Shown here: positions 47,240 to 55,457 of the stretch, piece after piece
Numbering within the stretch: position 1 is the first letter of the stretch
How the letters are laid out: every line of letters begins with the position of its first letter
Assembly: GCA_963704835.1 (NCBI GenBank)
Contig: CAVPHW010000003.1
Coordinates: 458,860-522,859, forward strand
Direction of reading: 5' to 3'
DNA from: GCA-2746605 sp963704835
GTDB lineage: Bacteria; Bacteroidota; Ignavibacteria; Ignavibacteriales; Melioribacteraceae
Length of the DNA stretch: 64,000 nucleotides
Translations under genes and position numbers: made by a program
The notes under the pieces: generated by a model
The model's input: only the letters and a program-made list of their open reading frames with translations
Database searches by the model: none
What the model was told of the DNA's origin: nothing

Positions 47240-48256
47240 ATGACAGTTCAAAGCAAAAATATCTTCATAGTATCAATTATAGCAATTCTGAATTTTTTGC
47301 TTCTTATTTTCATTAAATATTTCCAGAATAATCTTACTTTTGCTGATTTCTATTTAGCAAGAACTGGTAATATTATTAGTCTTTTAATTACTCTATCGCT
47401 TCTTTTATTTGCAGCTCTTCTGTTACGGAAAAAGGACAACTTAACAATTGTTAAATCTAAATTGTTGCTTACTTTTTCTTTTTTTTACATTCTACCCATT
47501 ATTGTTATACTAGTTTTTAATTTTATAGATTTTAAATTTGCAGATGAATATTTTTTAGGATATCCACTAAAGAAAATAATTCCGGTAATATTATTTGTTG
47601 TAAATCATTTAATTTTGCTATATGTACTCTTTCTTTTATTTTACTTTTTTTTGGGATACTCACTTATCTCATATTTATTTTCAATTATTATGGTCATTCT
47701 TATTGTTTTTGTCCTGGTTGTCACAACTTTTATTTTCACCTTTTTCATCAATGAGGACGATTTGTTAAGATCCAACAGTGAATATGAATATGGAATTGTA
47801 TTGGGAGCGGCAGTATGGAGCGGAAATAAACCAAGTCCTATATTCATGGGAAGAATTGATAAAGGAGCTGAGCTGTATAAGAATAGGGTAATTAAAAAGA
47901 TTCAGCTAACTGGTGGCAATGCGCCAGGTGAATTTAGTGAAGCTAAAACTGCATTAAACCATTTGATGACAACGTACAATTTACCTTTAAAAGATATCTT
48001 TATAGAAGAAACTACAGCTACAACTAATGAACAAATTAAGTTTATTAAGAATAATTTGGAAAAAAATACTAAGAACAAAAATTTCTTAATTATTTCTGAT
48101 GAATTCCACTTGAAAAGAGTTGAAGAAATGGCGGATTTTTATAATCTTAATTCAAAAGTTGTCTCTTCAGATTATAAAATGAATATCCAAAAATCAATAT
48201 CATATAGAATTAGAGAAAGTATAGGATTAATATTATTTTGGTTTTTTGCAATTTAG
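47240..48256 (+). CDS. YdcF/SanA-like (DUF218) membrane protein
   Basis: A 338-residue protein. Residues about 1-170 contain four or five membrane helices. The C-terminal domain starts at EYGIVLGAAVWSGNKPSPIF and has RIDKGAELY, ITLTGG-like KIQLTGGNAPGE, the acidic FIEETTATTNEQ and DEFHLKRVEEMA. This is the DUF218 fold, whose members bind nucleotides or are linked to envelope synthesis (ElyC, SanA). The exact role is unknown. It starts 3 nt after the ATPase gene. Confidence 0.83.
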   Translation: MTVQSKNIFIVSIIAILNFLLLIFIKYFQNNLTFADFYLARTGNIISLLITLSLLLFAALLLRKKDNLTIVKSKLLLTFSFFYILPIIVILVFNFIDFKFADEYFLGYPLKKIIPVILFVVNHLILLYVLFLLFYFFLGYSLISYLFSIIMVILIVFVLVVTTFIFTFFINEDDLLRSNSEYEYGIVLGAAVWSGNKPSPIFMGRIDKGAELYKNRVIKKIQLTGGNAPGEFSEAKTALNHLMTTYNLPLKDIFIEETTATTNEQIKFIKNNLEKNTKNKNFLIISDEFHLKRVEEMADFYNLNSKVVSSDYKMNIQKSISYRIRESIGLILFWFFAI

Positions 48257-48277
48257 ATAATATTTGACGGAGAATTT

Positions 48278-49351
48278 ATGGAACACTTTGATATTATGGA
48301 AATTAACGGACACGAACAAGTTGTATTCTGTTCAAACAAGGAGTCTGGGTTAAAAGCGATTATTGCTATTCATGATACTACTTTGGGACCAGCAATTGGT
48401 GGTACCAGAATGTGGAATTACACCAATGTAAATGAAGCACTTAAGGATGTTTTAAGGTTATCTCGTGGAATGACTTACAAAGCTTCAATTGCGGGGTTAA
48501 ATTTTGGTGGTGGCAATGCTGTAATTATTGGCGACTCAACTACTCAAAAAACAGAATTATTGTTTAGAACATTTGGAAAATTTATTCAGGGATTATCCGG
48601 TAGATATATTACAGCGGAGGATGTCGGTACAACCGTAAAGGATATGGAATATGTCCTTATGGAAACATCAAATGTAGTTGGCATATCCAAGTCACTCGGA
48701 GGTTCAGGAGATCCAGCACCAGTAACCGCTTATGGAGTTTATGTTGGGATGAAGGCTTGTGCAAATGCGAAATGGGGAAATGATTCACTCGAAGGTAAAA
48801 AAATTGTTGTTCAAGGGGCTGGACAAGTTGCTAGATCATTATGTGAACATTTATATAATGAAGGAGCAATATTATATATTAGTGACCTATTGGAAGAAAA
48901 AATTAACAAGATGTTGGATTCAATTAAAGCTGAAGTAGTAGCACCGAATGATGTTTTTTCTATTGATACAGATATTTTTTCGCCATGTGCTATGGGAGCC
49001 ATTATTAATGATGAAAGTATTCAAAAATTAAAATGTGAAATTATTGCCGGATCTGCAAATAATCAGTTGGAAGATGAGATGAAACATGGTAAAATGCTAT
49101 TGAAAAAAAATATTTTATATGCTCCTGATTATGTGATAAATGCTGGCGGATTAATTAATGTGGCAAATGAACTTAATGGTTATAGACAAGATCGAGCATT
49201 AAAGCAAGCAGATGAATTATATGATGTTGTTACCAAGGTTATAAAAATATCAAACGAACAAAAAATTCCTACTAATTTAGCTTCTAATAAAATAGCAGAG
49301 GAAAGACTTAAACAAATTGGCGGCATTAGAAAAATCTACTCAGGTTCTTAA
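48278..49351 (+). CDS. Leu/Phe/Val dehydrogenase homologue with Asn in place of the catalytic Lys80
   Basis: A 357-residue protein that lines up without gaps with leucine dehydrogenase numbering at the active site. Gly-rich GGTRMW is at 41-46, substrate Lys68 is kept (MTYK), and Asp115 is kept (AEDVG). The expected GGGK at 77-80 is GGGN (codon AAT). In leucine dehydrogenase Lys80 is the catalytic base. The NAD site GAGQVAR and Asn near 290 (DYVINAGGLI) are normal. It may be inactive, have a changed reaction, or reflect a one-base error (AAA or AAG to AAT). An RBS (GACGGAGAA) precedes the start. Confidence 0.85.
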   Translation: MEHFDIMEINGHEQVVFCSNKESGLKAIIAIHDTTLGPAIGGTRMWNYTNVNEALKDVLRLSRGMTYKASIAGLNFGGGNAVIIGDSTTQKTELLFRTFGKFIQGLSGRYITAEDVGTTVKDMEYVLMETSNVVGISKSLGGSGDPAPVTAYGVYVGMKACANAKWGNDSLEGKKIVVQGAGQVARSLCEHLYNEGAILYISDLLEEKINKMLDSIKAEVVAPNDVFSIDTDIFSPCAMGAIINDESIQKLKCEIIAGSANNQLEDEMKHGKMLLKKNILYAPDYVINAGGLINVANELNGYRQDRALKQADELYDVVTKVIKISNEQKIPTNLASNKIAEERLKQIGGIRKIYSGS

Positions 49352-49366
49352 AAAATAAAATATATT

Positions 49367-49834
49367 ATGAAATCAAACAGAAGACAACTTAGAGAAAAAG
49401 TATTACAGATTTTGTACTCTTATGAAATGCATGGGAACGGTTTAACAAGTATTATGGATGACCAATTAAAAGAAGTTTCTAAAGATGAAGATAGGGATTT
49501 TTGTACCGGTCTTGTTAATTTTATATTAGCAAATAGAACAGAAATAGAAAATAAAATTGAACATAGATTGGTCAATTGGGATGTTGCTCGAATTGCAGTA
49601 ATTGATAAAATTCTATTAAGAATTGGAATTGGGGAGATTTTATTTGTTGAAGATGTTCCACCAAAAGTAACAATTAATGAGATTATTGAAATTGCCAAAG
49701 AATTCAGCACAGCTAAAAGCGGTAAATTTATTAATGGGATTTTAGACGCCGTTTTAGATGATATCAAAAATGAAGGAAAGCTAAGAAAAGTTGGCAGGGG
49801 ACTAATTGAAAATTCGCTTCCTAAACAACCATAA
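49367..49834 (+). CDS. nusB: Transcription antitermination protein NusB
   Basis: A 155-residue all-helical protein. It opens with RRQLREKVLQILYSYE, the NusB signature, and the second half has WDVARIAVIDKILLRIGIGEIL and TINEIIEIAKEFSTAKSGKFINGILD across helices. NusB with NusE (S10) binds boxA in rRNA leaders. It overlaps the next gene's start by 29 nt if the TTG at 49806 is real. Confidence 0.95.
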   Translation: MKSNRRQLREKVLQILYSYEMHGNGLTSIMDDQLKEVSKDEDRDFCTGLVNFILANRTEIENKIEHRLVNWDVARIAVIDKILLRIGIGEILFVEDVPPKVTINEIIEIAKEFSTAKSGKFINGILDAVLDDIKNEGKLRKVGRGLIENSLPKQP

Positions 49835-51119
49835 TCTGAATACCTCAAAAAGTAAGTTTAAAATATTTGTATGGAGTTTGTACGATTTTGCTAATACTTC
49901 ATACTCAATTGTAGTTGTTACATTTATTTTTGCAGTTTATTTCAAAGATGTAATTGCCAATAAAGAACCAATTGGTGATCTATATTGGAGTATCGGAATA
50001 AGTGCATCAATGATTATAACTGCAATAATTTCACCGGTTCTAGGAGCTATAGCTGATTTTTCAGCTGGGAAGAAAAGGTTCCTTCTACTATTTACTCTAA
50101 TGTGCATTATTCCAACCTCTTTTTTATACTTTGCAGAAAGCGGTGATATTCTCTATGCTTTGGTACTTTTTATTATTGCAAATATTGGTTTCGAAGCTGG
50201 ATTAGTTTTTTATGACGCTTTTTTACCTGATTTAACCTCACCCAAAACATACGGAAGAGTTAGTGGATACGGGTTTGCAATGGGGTATCTTGGTTCGTTA
50301 CTTATATTAACATTAGCCGTACCATTTATCTCCGCTGGACAAATTAAAGAAACCTTCCCTCTATCTGCAGCCTTCTTTTTAGTTTTTGCAATTCCAATTT
50401 TTGTCTTTTTGGATGATACAAGAAAGGTTGTAATAAAAAAATATTCTTATATCAAAATTGGGTTGACAAGGGTTTACAAAACAATATCCAATTTAAAAGA
50501 TTATAAAAATTTAAGTTTATTTTTGTTGGCTTTTTTCTGTTATATAGAAGGAGTTAACACTGTTATTTTTTTTGCGGGTAACTATGCTTCCAGTACATTA
50601 GATTTTACTATGGAAGAGCTTATTCTATTTTTTATAATTGTTCAGACAACTGCAATTATTGGCTCCATTGTTTTTGGGATTATTTCAGATTCGATTGGTC
50701 AAAAAAAAACAATTACAATATCACTTATAATTTGGATCTTTACAGTTATTTTGGCTTACTTTTCAAGCAGTAAGGAAAATTATTTGGTACAATTATTTTT
50801 AGATTCAGCCAATGATAATTCCCGAGAAATTATGAGTAACTATTTTTATTTAGTTGGATTGCTGGCGGGAAGTGTAATGGGTGCTACTCAATCAACTAGT
50901 AGAAGCTTAATGAGTAAATTAACTCCCGAAGAGAAGAAAACAGAACTATTTGGGTTCTATTCTTTATTTGGAAAAAGTTCTGCAATATTGGGTCCGCTTG
51001 TTTTTGGATTGGTAAGTTATCTATCAGGTAGCCAAAGGTATGCAATTCTCTCAGTTGGTCTGTTTTTTGTTCTAGGAATATTTGTACTTCATTTTGTTAA
51101 AGAAGACGAAAAAGCATGA
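49806..51119 (+). CDS. MFS transporter, UMF1 (Atg22-like) family
   Basis: A 437-residue protein with 12 membrane helices. The UMF1 signature FVWSLYDFANTSYSIVVVTF starts near residue 20, and the second half begins with a long loop and FFLLAFFCYIEGVNTVIFFA-type helix. The C-terminal motif MGATQSTSRSLMSKLTPEEK is conserved. The yeast homologue Atg22 exports amino acids from the vacuole; the bacterial substrate is unknown. The start is uncertain: a TTG at 49806 lies inside nusB, and no ATG precedes the conserved region. Confidence 0.85.
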   Translation: MKIRFLNNHNLNTSKSKFKIFVWSLYDFANTSYSIVVVTFIFAVYFKDVIANKEPIGDLYWSIGISASMIITAIISPVLGAIADFSAGKKRFLLLFTLMCIIPTSFLYFAESGDILYALVLFIIANIGFEAGLVFYDAFLPDLTSPKTYGRVSGYGFAMGYLGSLLILTLAVPFISAGQIKETFPLSAAFFLVFAIPIFVFLDDTRKVVIKKYSYIKIGLTRVYKTISNLKDYKNLSLFLLAFFCYIEGVNTVIFFAGNYASSTLDFTMEELILFFIIVQTTAIIGSIVFGIISDSIGQKKTITISLIIWIFTVILAYFSSSKENYLVQLFLDSANDNSREIMSNYFYLVGLLAGSVMGATQSTSRSLMSKLTPEEKKTELFGFYSLFGKSSAILGPLVFGLVSYLSGSQRYAILSVGLFFVLGIFVLHFVKEDEKA

Positions 51120-51130
51120 TCAACTTTGGC

Positions 51131-51793
51131 TTAAGATTTAGCTTTTCGCAATGTAAATTTCACTAAGAAAAATATGCACAAAATGGTCAGCATAAGCCAA
51201 GAAAATCCTATCAACATCGATGGCATTCCGGTAATATATTCTAGAATTTGAGTATCTGTTTCTCTTAATGTTGATGTTAATAAATCTTCCTTAATATCAA
51301 AGATCACATAAATGCAACTTGCCAGTCCTAAAAATCTTAAAAAATATGAGCTAACTTTTTCTGGAAAATATCTAGGTGCAACTATAAAGAACAAGCTTGC
51401 TAATAAACCTAATAAAATTTGCAAACCACCACTAACCAAATTTACAGTGACCAATAGAATAACAATTGATAAAGAATTGAGCAACCATTTTCTAAATCTT
51501 AAAGAATATGAGGAGAGATAGAGAAGGGAACCCCAAAACAAACTTCCTAAATACCCAGAAGAAGCAATTATAAAAGTATTCCCACCTTTAGTTGATGTTA
51601 AGCCAGAAAGATTAAAATCAAAATAAAGTCCCATGACTTTTCCACCTGTTATGTAGGTCGTAAGAACATGACTTATTTCATGAAGGAGAACGACAAATAG
51701 TTTAACGGGAAAAACTATCCAAGATTCCCATATAATGATTATAAATAATAGTCCTACGAAAGTAATTATTAACTCTTTTCTTGCTTCAGGCAT
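51131..51793 (-). CDS. M50-type membrane metallopeptidase (M50B-like)
   Basis: A 220-residue protein with about five membrane helices. The zinc motif HEISH lies at residues 38-42 (VVLLHEISHVLTTY), and a second polar element in the helix after GLYDFNLSGLTS-like strands supplies the third ligand region. M50B-like proteins are intramembrane proteases or relatives of unknown target. It converges with the UMF1 gene across 11 nt and reads away from the tRNA. Start fits an RBS-like AAGAT only weakly. Confidence 0.75.
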   Translation of the reverse strand: MPEARKELIITFVGLLFIIIIWESWIVFPVKLFVVLLHEISHVLTTYITGGKVMGLYFDFNLSGLTSTKGGNTFIIASSGYLGSLFWGSLLYLSSYSLRFRKWLLNSLSIVILLVTVNLVSGGLQILLGLLASLFFIVAPRYFPEKVSSYFLRFLGLASCIYVIFDIKEDLLTSTLRETDTQILEYITGMPSMLIGFSWLMLTILCIFFLVKFTLRKAKS

Positions 51794-52018
51794 CTTAATA
51801 ATTTTTATTAAAAATTTCAGTAAAGATAAATATTTTCACTTACGTGAACTAGTTAAAGAAGCAATATTACTATGAAATTGAGACAGAACGAATGTTAAAA
51901 TAAATCCTTTACCTTTTAAATTCCAAACAACTTGAAATTTAGGATAATTCAAAAATAAAAGTTGCATCATTTGGTAATATGATGTAATTTTATCTTCTAA
52001 ATTTTGATGTACATTTAT

Positions 52019-52096
52019 GGGAGCTTAGCTCAGCTGGTTCAGAGCACCTGCCTTACAAGCAGGGGGTCGGGGGTTCAAATCCCTCAGCTCCCACCA
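52019..52096 (+). tRNA. tRNA-Val (anticodon TAC)
   Basis: A complete cloverleaf: acceptor GGGAGCT/AGCTCCC, D-arm GCTC/GAGC, anticodon stem CCTGC/GCAGG around loop CTTACAA (TAC at 52054-52056), variable GGGTC, T-arm GGGGG/CCCTC around TTCAAAT, and an encoded CCA. The element encoded just downstream carries an integrase and most likely entered at the 3' end of this gene. Confidence 0.96.
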
Positions 52097-52100
52097 AGTT

Positions 52101-52137
52101 AAAGCCTTTTAAGACAACAACTTAGAAGGCTTTTTTC
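52101..52137 (+). terminator. Rho-independent terminator after tRNA-Val
   Basis: A 13-bp stem (AAAGCCTTTTAAG with CTTAGAAGGCTTT, one G-T pair), a 7-nt loop and T residues. It ends the tRNA transcript or is carried by the element's attachment end. Confidence 0.8.
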
Positions 52138-52190
52138 TTTTAAAGAAAGCTTCGCTTTTTTCCACTATAACACTTTTTATAACACCTTTT

Positions 52191-53379
52191 TTAAATGACT
52201 TCATTTATAAGATTATCCATAGTCATGAAGTCCAATTCTTTTCTAACTTTATTCACATTAAAATCAATATAGTGCTTATCCGTTACCTTAATATTTGCAT
52301 GATCTAACAACTTCTTCACAGAGAAAATATCAATTTTAACGACATTTATTAAAAAGCTTGCTAAAGTTGGTCTTATCTGTTTTAGTTTATATTTCTGTCA
52401 ATCAAATCCGCTTTTTTCATTAAAGTTATTATTCTTTCCCAAAAAGAAAGGGGAGAGGAATAACTCATAGGAACTACGGCAAACATATCAAACAGTCTGC
52501 CCGAATCCCCTGATTCACATTCATTTCAATTAAGCAAATTTTCAAGCTCCTTAAATAAAGGGAAGCGGTAATAATTTTTATTTTTTCTCTCACCAGCTTT
52601 CACATTTCTAATGGTTATCTGTTTTCTCTTAAAGTCAATATCTTCCTTCAATTGAACAATAGCAGAGCTGGTCCTGCAACCTGTTAAAAGCATAAAAGAG
52701 ATTATCCAATAATGGTGAGGGTATTTATCATTATTCTTCAGATATTTAATTATTGCGTACATATCATCAAGAGGAATCGGTTCGGGATCTTTTTCTTCTG
52801 GATCGATTGATTCAATAATATTTTTATTTGTATATAACTGTTCGGTAAAATAATTCCAGAGTGAATGAAGTGCCCGTGTATAGATTGAACGTGAATTTTT
52901 ACTCAATCCCTTTTCTTCAAAATAATAGAGAAGTTTTATATAATAATTTTTGGTATAAGTATGAATTTTTTTATCACCGCAACCTTTAATCATATGATCA
53001 ACAGCAATTGTATAATTTGTTAAGTTTTTTCTTTTAAGTGATTTCTTACTTCCGGGTACGCTTCTCGCTTTTTTAAATTCTTCATAACCTTCAGTAAGAA
53101 TTTAACCTCTTGACTAACCTTACACCCGTCTTGGCTTGCAATAGTTCTCTCTGTGAGTCCTGATCTGAATTCTCGTAATAATTTTCTTAGCTCCGCAGTA
53201 CCTTGTAGCTGAACCTTTTGACCGTTCTTTCTCGAATCACTTATTCTTCGTTTGTCAGCTGGTGTAATTGGAATTTTTGTATTGACTGATTTCCGTTTCC
53301 TATTTGGATCTTGCTCTAGTTGATCGTAATACCTTAACCAATAATAGGGACTATTCTTCTGTGTGTATATTCCTTTCAC
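52191..53379 (-). pseudogene. Tyrosine recombinase (integrase), broken by two frameshifts and one stop
   Basis: Three pieces make one integrase of about 395 residues. The arm-binding N-terminus runs 53379-53020. A one-base loss in a T-run (plus strand 53025-53030) shifts the frame into a core-binding and catalytic part with TGCRTSSAIVQLK (catalytic Arg, near 52680). An in-frame TGA follows LENLLN at 52526, then a second one-base loss near 52395 leads into KQIRPTLAS (second Arg), LLDHANIKVTDKHYIDF with His and nucleophile Tyr, ending at 52191. The continuous homology on both sides of each break suggests recent loss or sequencing error. Confidence 0.8.
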
Positions 53380-53526
53380 TTGCGGTAGTTCTCTATTTTT
53401 TTATCTCGTTGAATGCTTTTTCAGTTAACTATTCAATCGGTATTATTTCTTTGACTTTATTTTCGTATTATCCTGTTTAATCTTCTATCTCAAATCTTAT
53501 ATCTCACATCTTGTATCTTCCTTTCC

Positions 53527-53778
53527 CTAACTCATCATCACAATCCTTCTTATAGGATAAATATTTCTGTACCTTTTCCGTAATCCCGGCCAGAACTTCT
53601 CAATCCACTGCTTCTCGTTGTGCGAGACAAAACAGTATTCATTTCTTAAGATATTTAGCTTTGGGTCGTGAACAACATATATTATATCACCTTCCTTAAT
53701 AACCGGTGTTACCTTTTTAACCATGGCTTTATTCACCTTAATCCAAATATCTTTTTTATCGCTAATGTTGTCTGACAC
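53527..53778 (-). CDS. Small hypothetical protein of the element
   Basis: An 83-residue basic protein with an SH3-like feel (EGDIIYVVHDPKLNILRNEY). It overlaps the repressor's end by 17 nt, so it is likely co-transcribed. The segment is similar in style to the C-terminal lobe of S24 peptidases (GDxI), but no catalytic Ser-Lys pair is present. Function unknown. Confidence 0.55.
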   Translation of the reverse strand: MSDNISDKKDIWIKVNKAMVKKVTPVIKEGDIIYVVHDPKLNILRNEYCFVSHNEKQWIEKFWPGLRKRYRNIYPIRRIVMMS

Positions 53779-54425
53779 TCTGCACTACCTTATAAATTGC
53801 GACTATATCATTCTTATCAATAAATCGGGTGTCATAACTTGGATTGTCACTGCTTAATTGAATAAGAGCAAAATTTACTTCTCTATATCTCTTAATGTAT
53901 TGTTTCCCATTAGCAAGCTTTATGGCGACCAGACAATTTTCAGTAAGTGCAGTATCCATATCGCATAGAATTAAATCACCGTCAGATAAAGTAGATTCCA
54001 TCGACTCACCGTTTACCTTCAACACAAAACAACGGTTACTATTTTTCTTGTAAGGGAACTGATAAAAATCTTCATAGTTCTCATGCTCAAATAACGCCGG
54101 CTCTCCCGCATATACTTCAGATAAGAACCGGATATTCATATGCTGGTCTTGCACCGCTGAAACCGCTCTCAAATTCAATTCTATCTTCTTCAGTTAAGGG
54201 TTTGTGTCCCGTTCCCGTAAGTAGCCAAGTGTTTTCCTCTTTGGTTATATGACCTTCTGAATATAGATTATCTACAAGCCTCACAGCATCAAATTCACCG
54301 GATAGGTACCTATTAACATGAGTGCTATGTATTTCTCCCATGCTTGCCAGCTCAAACTTTTTCCATTTCTTTATCTTCCTAAAAAGACTCAGCCTCTCTC
54401 CAACCTCTTGTTTGATATTTCCCAT
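53762..54425 (-). CDS. CI/LexA-type repressor (HTH plus S24 peptidase), one-base frameshift
   Basis: Two frames join into one repressor. The first (54425-54117) has a helix-turn-helix (LFRKIKKWKKFELASMGEI). The second has the S24 peptidase with the catalytic Ser in VNGESMESTLSDGD and Lys in ANGKQYIKRY. Removing one base near 54122 joins them as YEYPVLSEVYAGEPALF. The joined length of about 220 residues is normal for a CI-like repressor that cleaves itself upon RecA activation. It would silence the divergent early operon. Two separate proteins are possible but less likely. Confidence 0.8.
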
Positions 54426-54472
54426 TTTCTTAAATCACATAGTTAAAGTTTATAGTATTTTATTTTATTTGG

Positions 54473-54509
54473 TAACAATAACTTACACATTATTACAAGT
54501 TATAACAAT
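54473..54509. promoter_or_regulatory. Candidate repressor operator in the divergent region
   Basis: A perfect 7-bp dyad, ATAACTT (54478-54484) and AAGTTAT (54497-54503), with 12 nt between. TAACAAT is also repeated directly at 54473 and 54503, 30 bp apart (about three helical turns). It lies between the repressor and the first early gene, where a lysogeny operator belongs. Confidence 0.5.
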
Positions 54510-54582
54510 TTATTATTTGGATAAATTACACTCTACTGCTATTTTAACGCCACAAATCTATTTAATAATTTTAAGGATTGCA

Positions 54583-54816
54583 ATGAATTGGCAAAATAAA
54601 TACAAAAACCAGAAAAAGCAATACACCAATATCAGATTACTTACTAAGCTTCATAAGCATGTAAAATCCATTGCAGAAAACGAACAGCGTAATCTGGATG
54701 TCGTTACAAATCGCTTAATGGCTTATGCTTTAGAGAAGATTTATGACGTTAAAATCCCTAATTCTGACCTAAAAACAAGGAATAATGGTGATGATCAAGA
54801 TACTTCAAATCAATAA
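54583..54816 (+). CDS. Small basic protein, ribbon-helix-helix-like
   Basis: A 77-residue protein from the ATG at 54583 (AAGGATTG before it); the longer frame upstream overlaps the operator and repressor and is discarded. A basic N-terminus (KNQKKQYTNIRLLTKLHK) is followed by HVKSIAENEQRNLDVVTNRLMAYALEKI split over two helices, a pattern like CopG/Arc-type DNA-binding proteins. It is the first gene of the element's early operon. Confidence 0.6.
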   Translation: MNWQNKYKNQKKQYTNIRLLTKLHKHVKSIAENEQRNLDVVTNRLMAYALEKIYDVKIPNSDLKTRNNGDDQDTSNQ

Positions 54817-54836
54817 TAGCTGAGAATGAGTAACCC

Positions 54837-55172
54837 ATGTTTATTACAAGCCAAATGATATGGGATGAACTTCAAAGTCAAAGTAAATTGATAAAAAAAC
54901 TGCTTGAAAAGGAAGAGCAATTTAGCATCGAGGAAGTTTCACTTAACAAAGCTTCAAAATTGTTAAAACTTGGACCCGTTACTGTTCTGGATGAAGTTAA
55001 AAAGGGTAGCCTTAAAGCTCGTATCTATTTTGATAGCAAAAGAAAAAAACGTTACCGCTTCAGATTAGCAGATATTAGAGCTTTTCAAGAAGCTGATAAG
55101 TATGATCATTTTAACCCGCAAGGTTTTGATATTGAATCCGCTGAAGATATAGCTAAGAGGATATTCGGCTAA
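54837..55172 (+). CDS. Excisionase-like/MerR-type helix-turn-helix protein
   Basis: A 111-residue protein. After an N-terminal coiled segment, residues about 36-80 read LNKASKLLKLGPVTVLDEVK and KARIYFDSKRKKRYRF, the winged-helix pattern of helix-turn-helix 17 excisionase/MerR proteins. It would bind DNA in recombination or early control. It is 20 nt after the previous gene in the same transcript. Confidence 0.65.
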   Translation: MFITSQMIWDELQSQSKLIKKLLEKEEQFSIEEVSLNKASKLLKLGPVTVLDEVKKGSLKARIYFDSKRKKRYRFRLADIRAFQEADKYDHFNPQGFDIESAEDIAKRIFG

Positions 55173-55243
55173 TGACAATTGAGGAAATGAAAAAAATGAG
55201 AGAAAGAATATACCAGAGATTGAACAATACAATGGCAATGTAA
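55172..55243 (+). CDS. Possible 23-residue ORF
   Basis: Starts at an ATG overlapping the previous stop (TAATG) and encodes a short charged helix (MTIEEMKKMRERIYQRLNN). The TAATG arrangement is typical of coupled phage genes, but size makes this tentative. Confidence 0.3.
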   Translation: MTIEEMKKMRERIYQRLNNTMAM

Positions 55244-55283
55244 ATAATGGTTCGGATCACTTCTTTATTCAGATAAAATCAAG

Positions 55284-55457
55284 ATGCCCAAAATAACTAT
55301 ATCAACGACTGACATAAATTACATTGACTATCTAATTCAGAAAGGCAGAATCTCGCAAGCTAAACAAGTACTGCTTAACCTAAAATCTACAGCTAATATT
55401 ATTCACTCACTTATCTGTGATACAGAAGACTATCTCATAAACCTGGAGGAAAAATAA
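55284..55457 (+). CDS. Small hypothetical protein
   Basis: A 57-residue protein that ends exactly at the ATG of the ATPase gene. Predicted two-helix protein (DINYIDYLIQKGRISQAKQ and later helix). No family recognised. Its tight fit to the ATPase start supports it as a real gene. Confidence 0.55.
   Translation: MPKITISTTDINYIDYLIQKGRISQAKQVLLNLKSTANIIHSLICDTEDYLINLEEK

Noticed and set aside
49420..49848. A 142-codon open frame antisense to nusB
   Set aside because: nusB has clear family motifs; the antisense frame is low-complexity Ser/Ile/Leu-rich.
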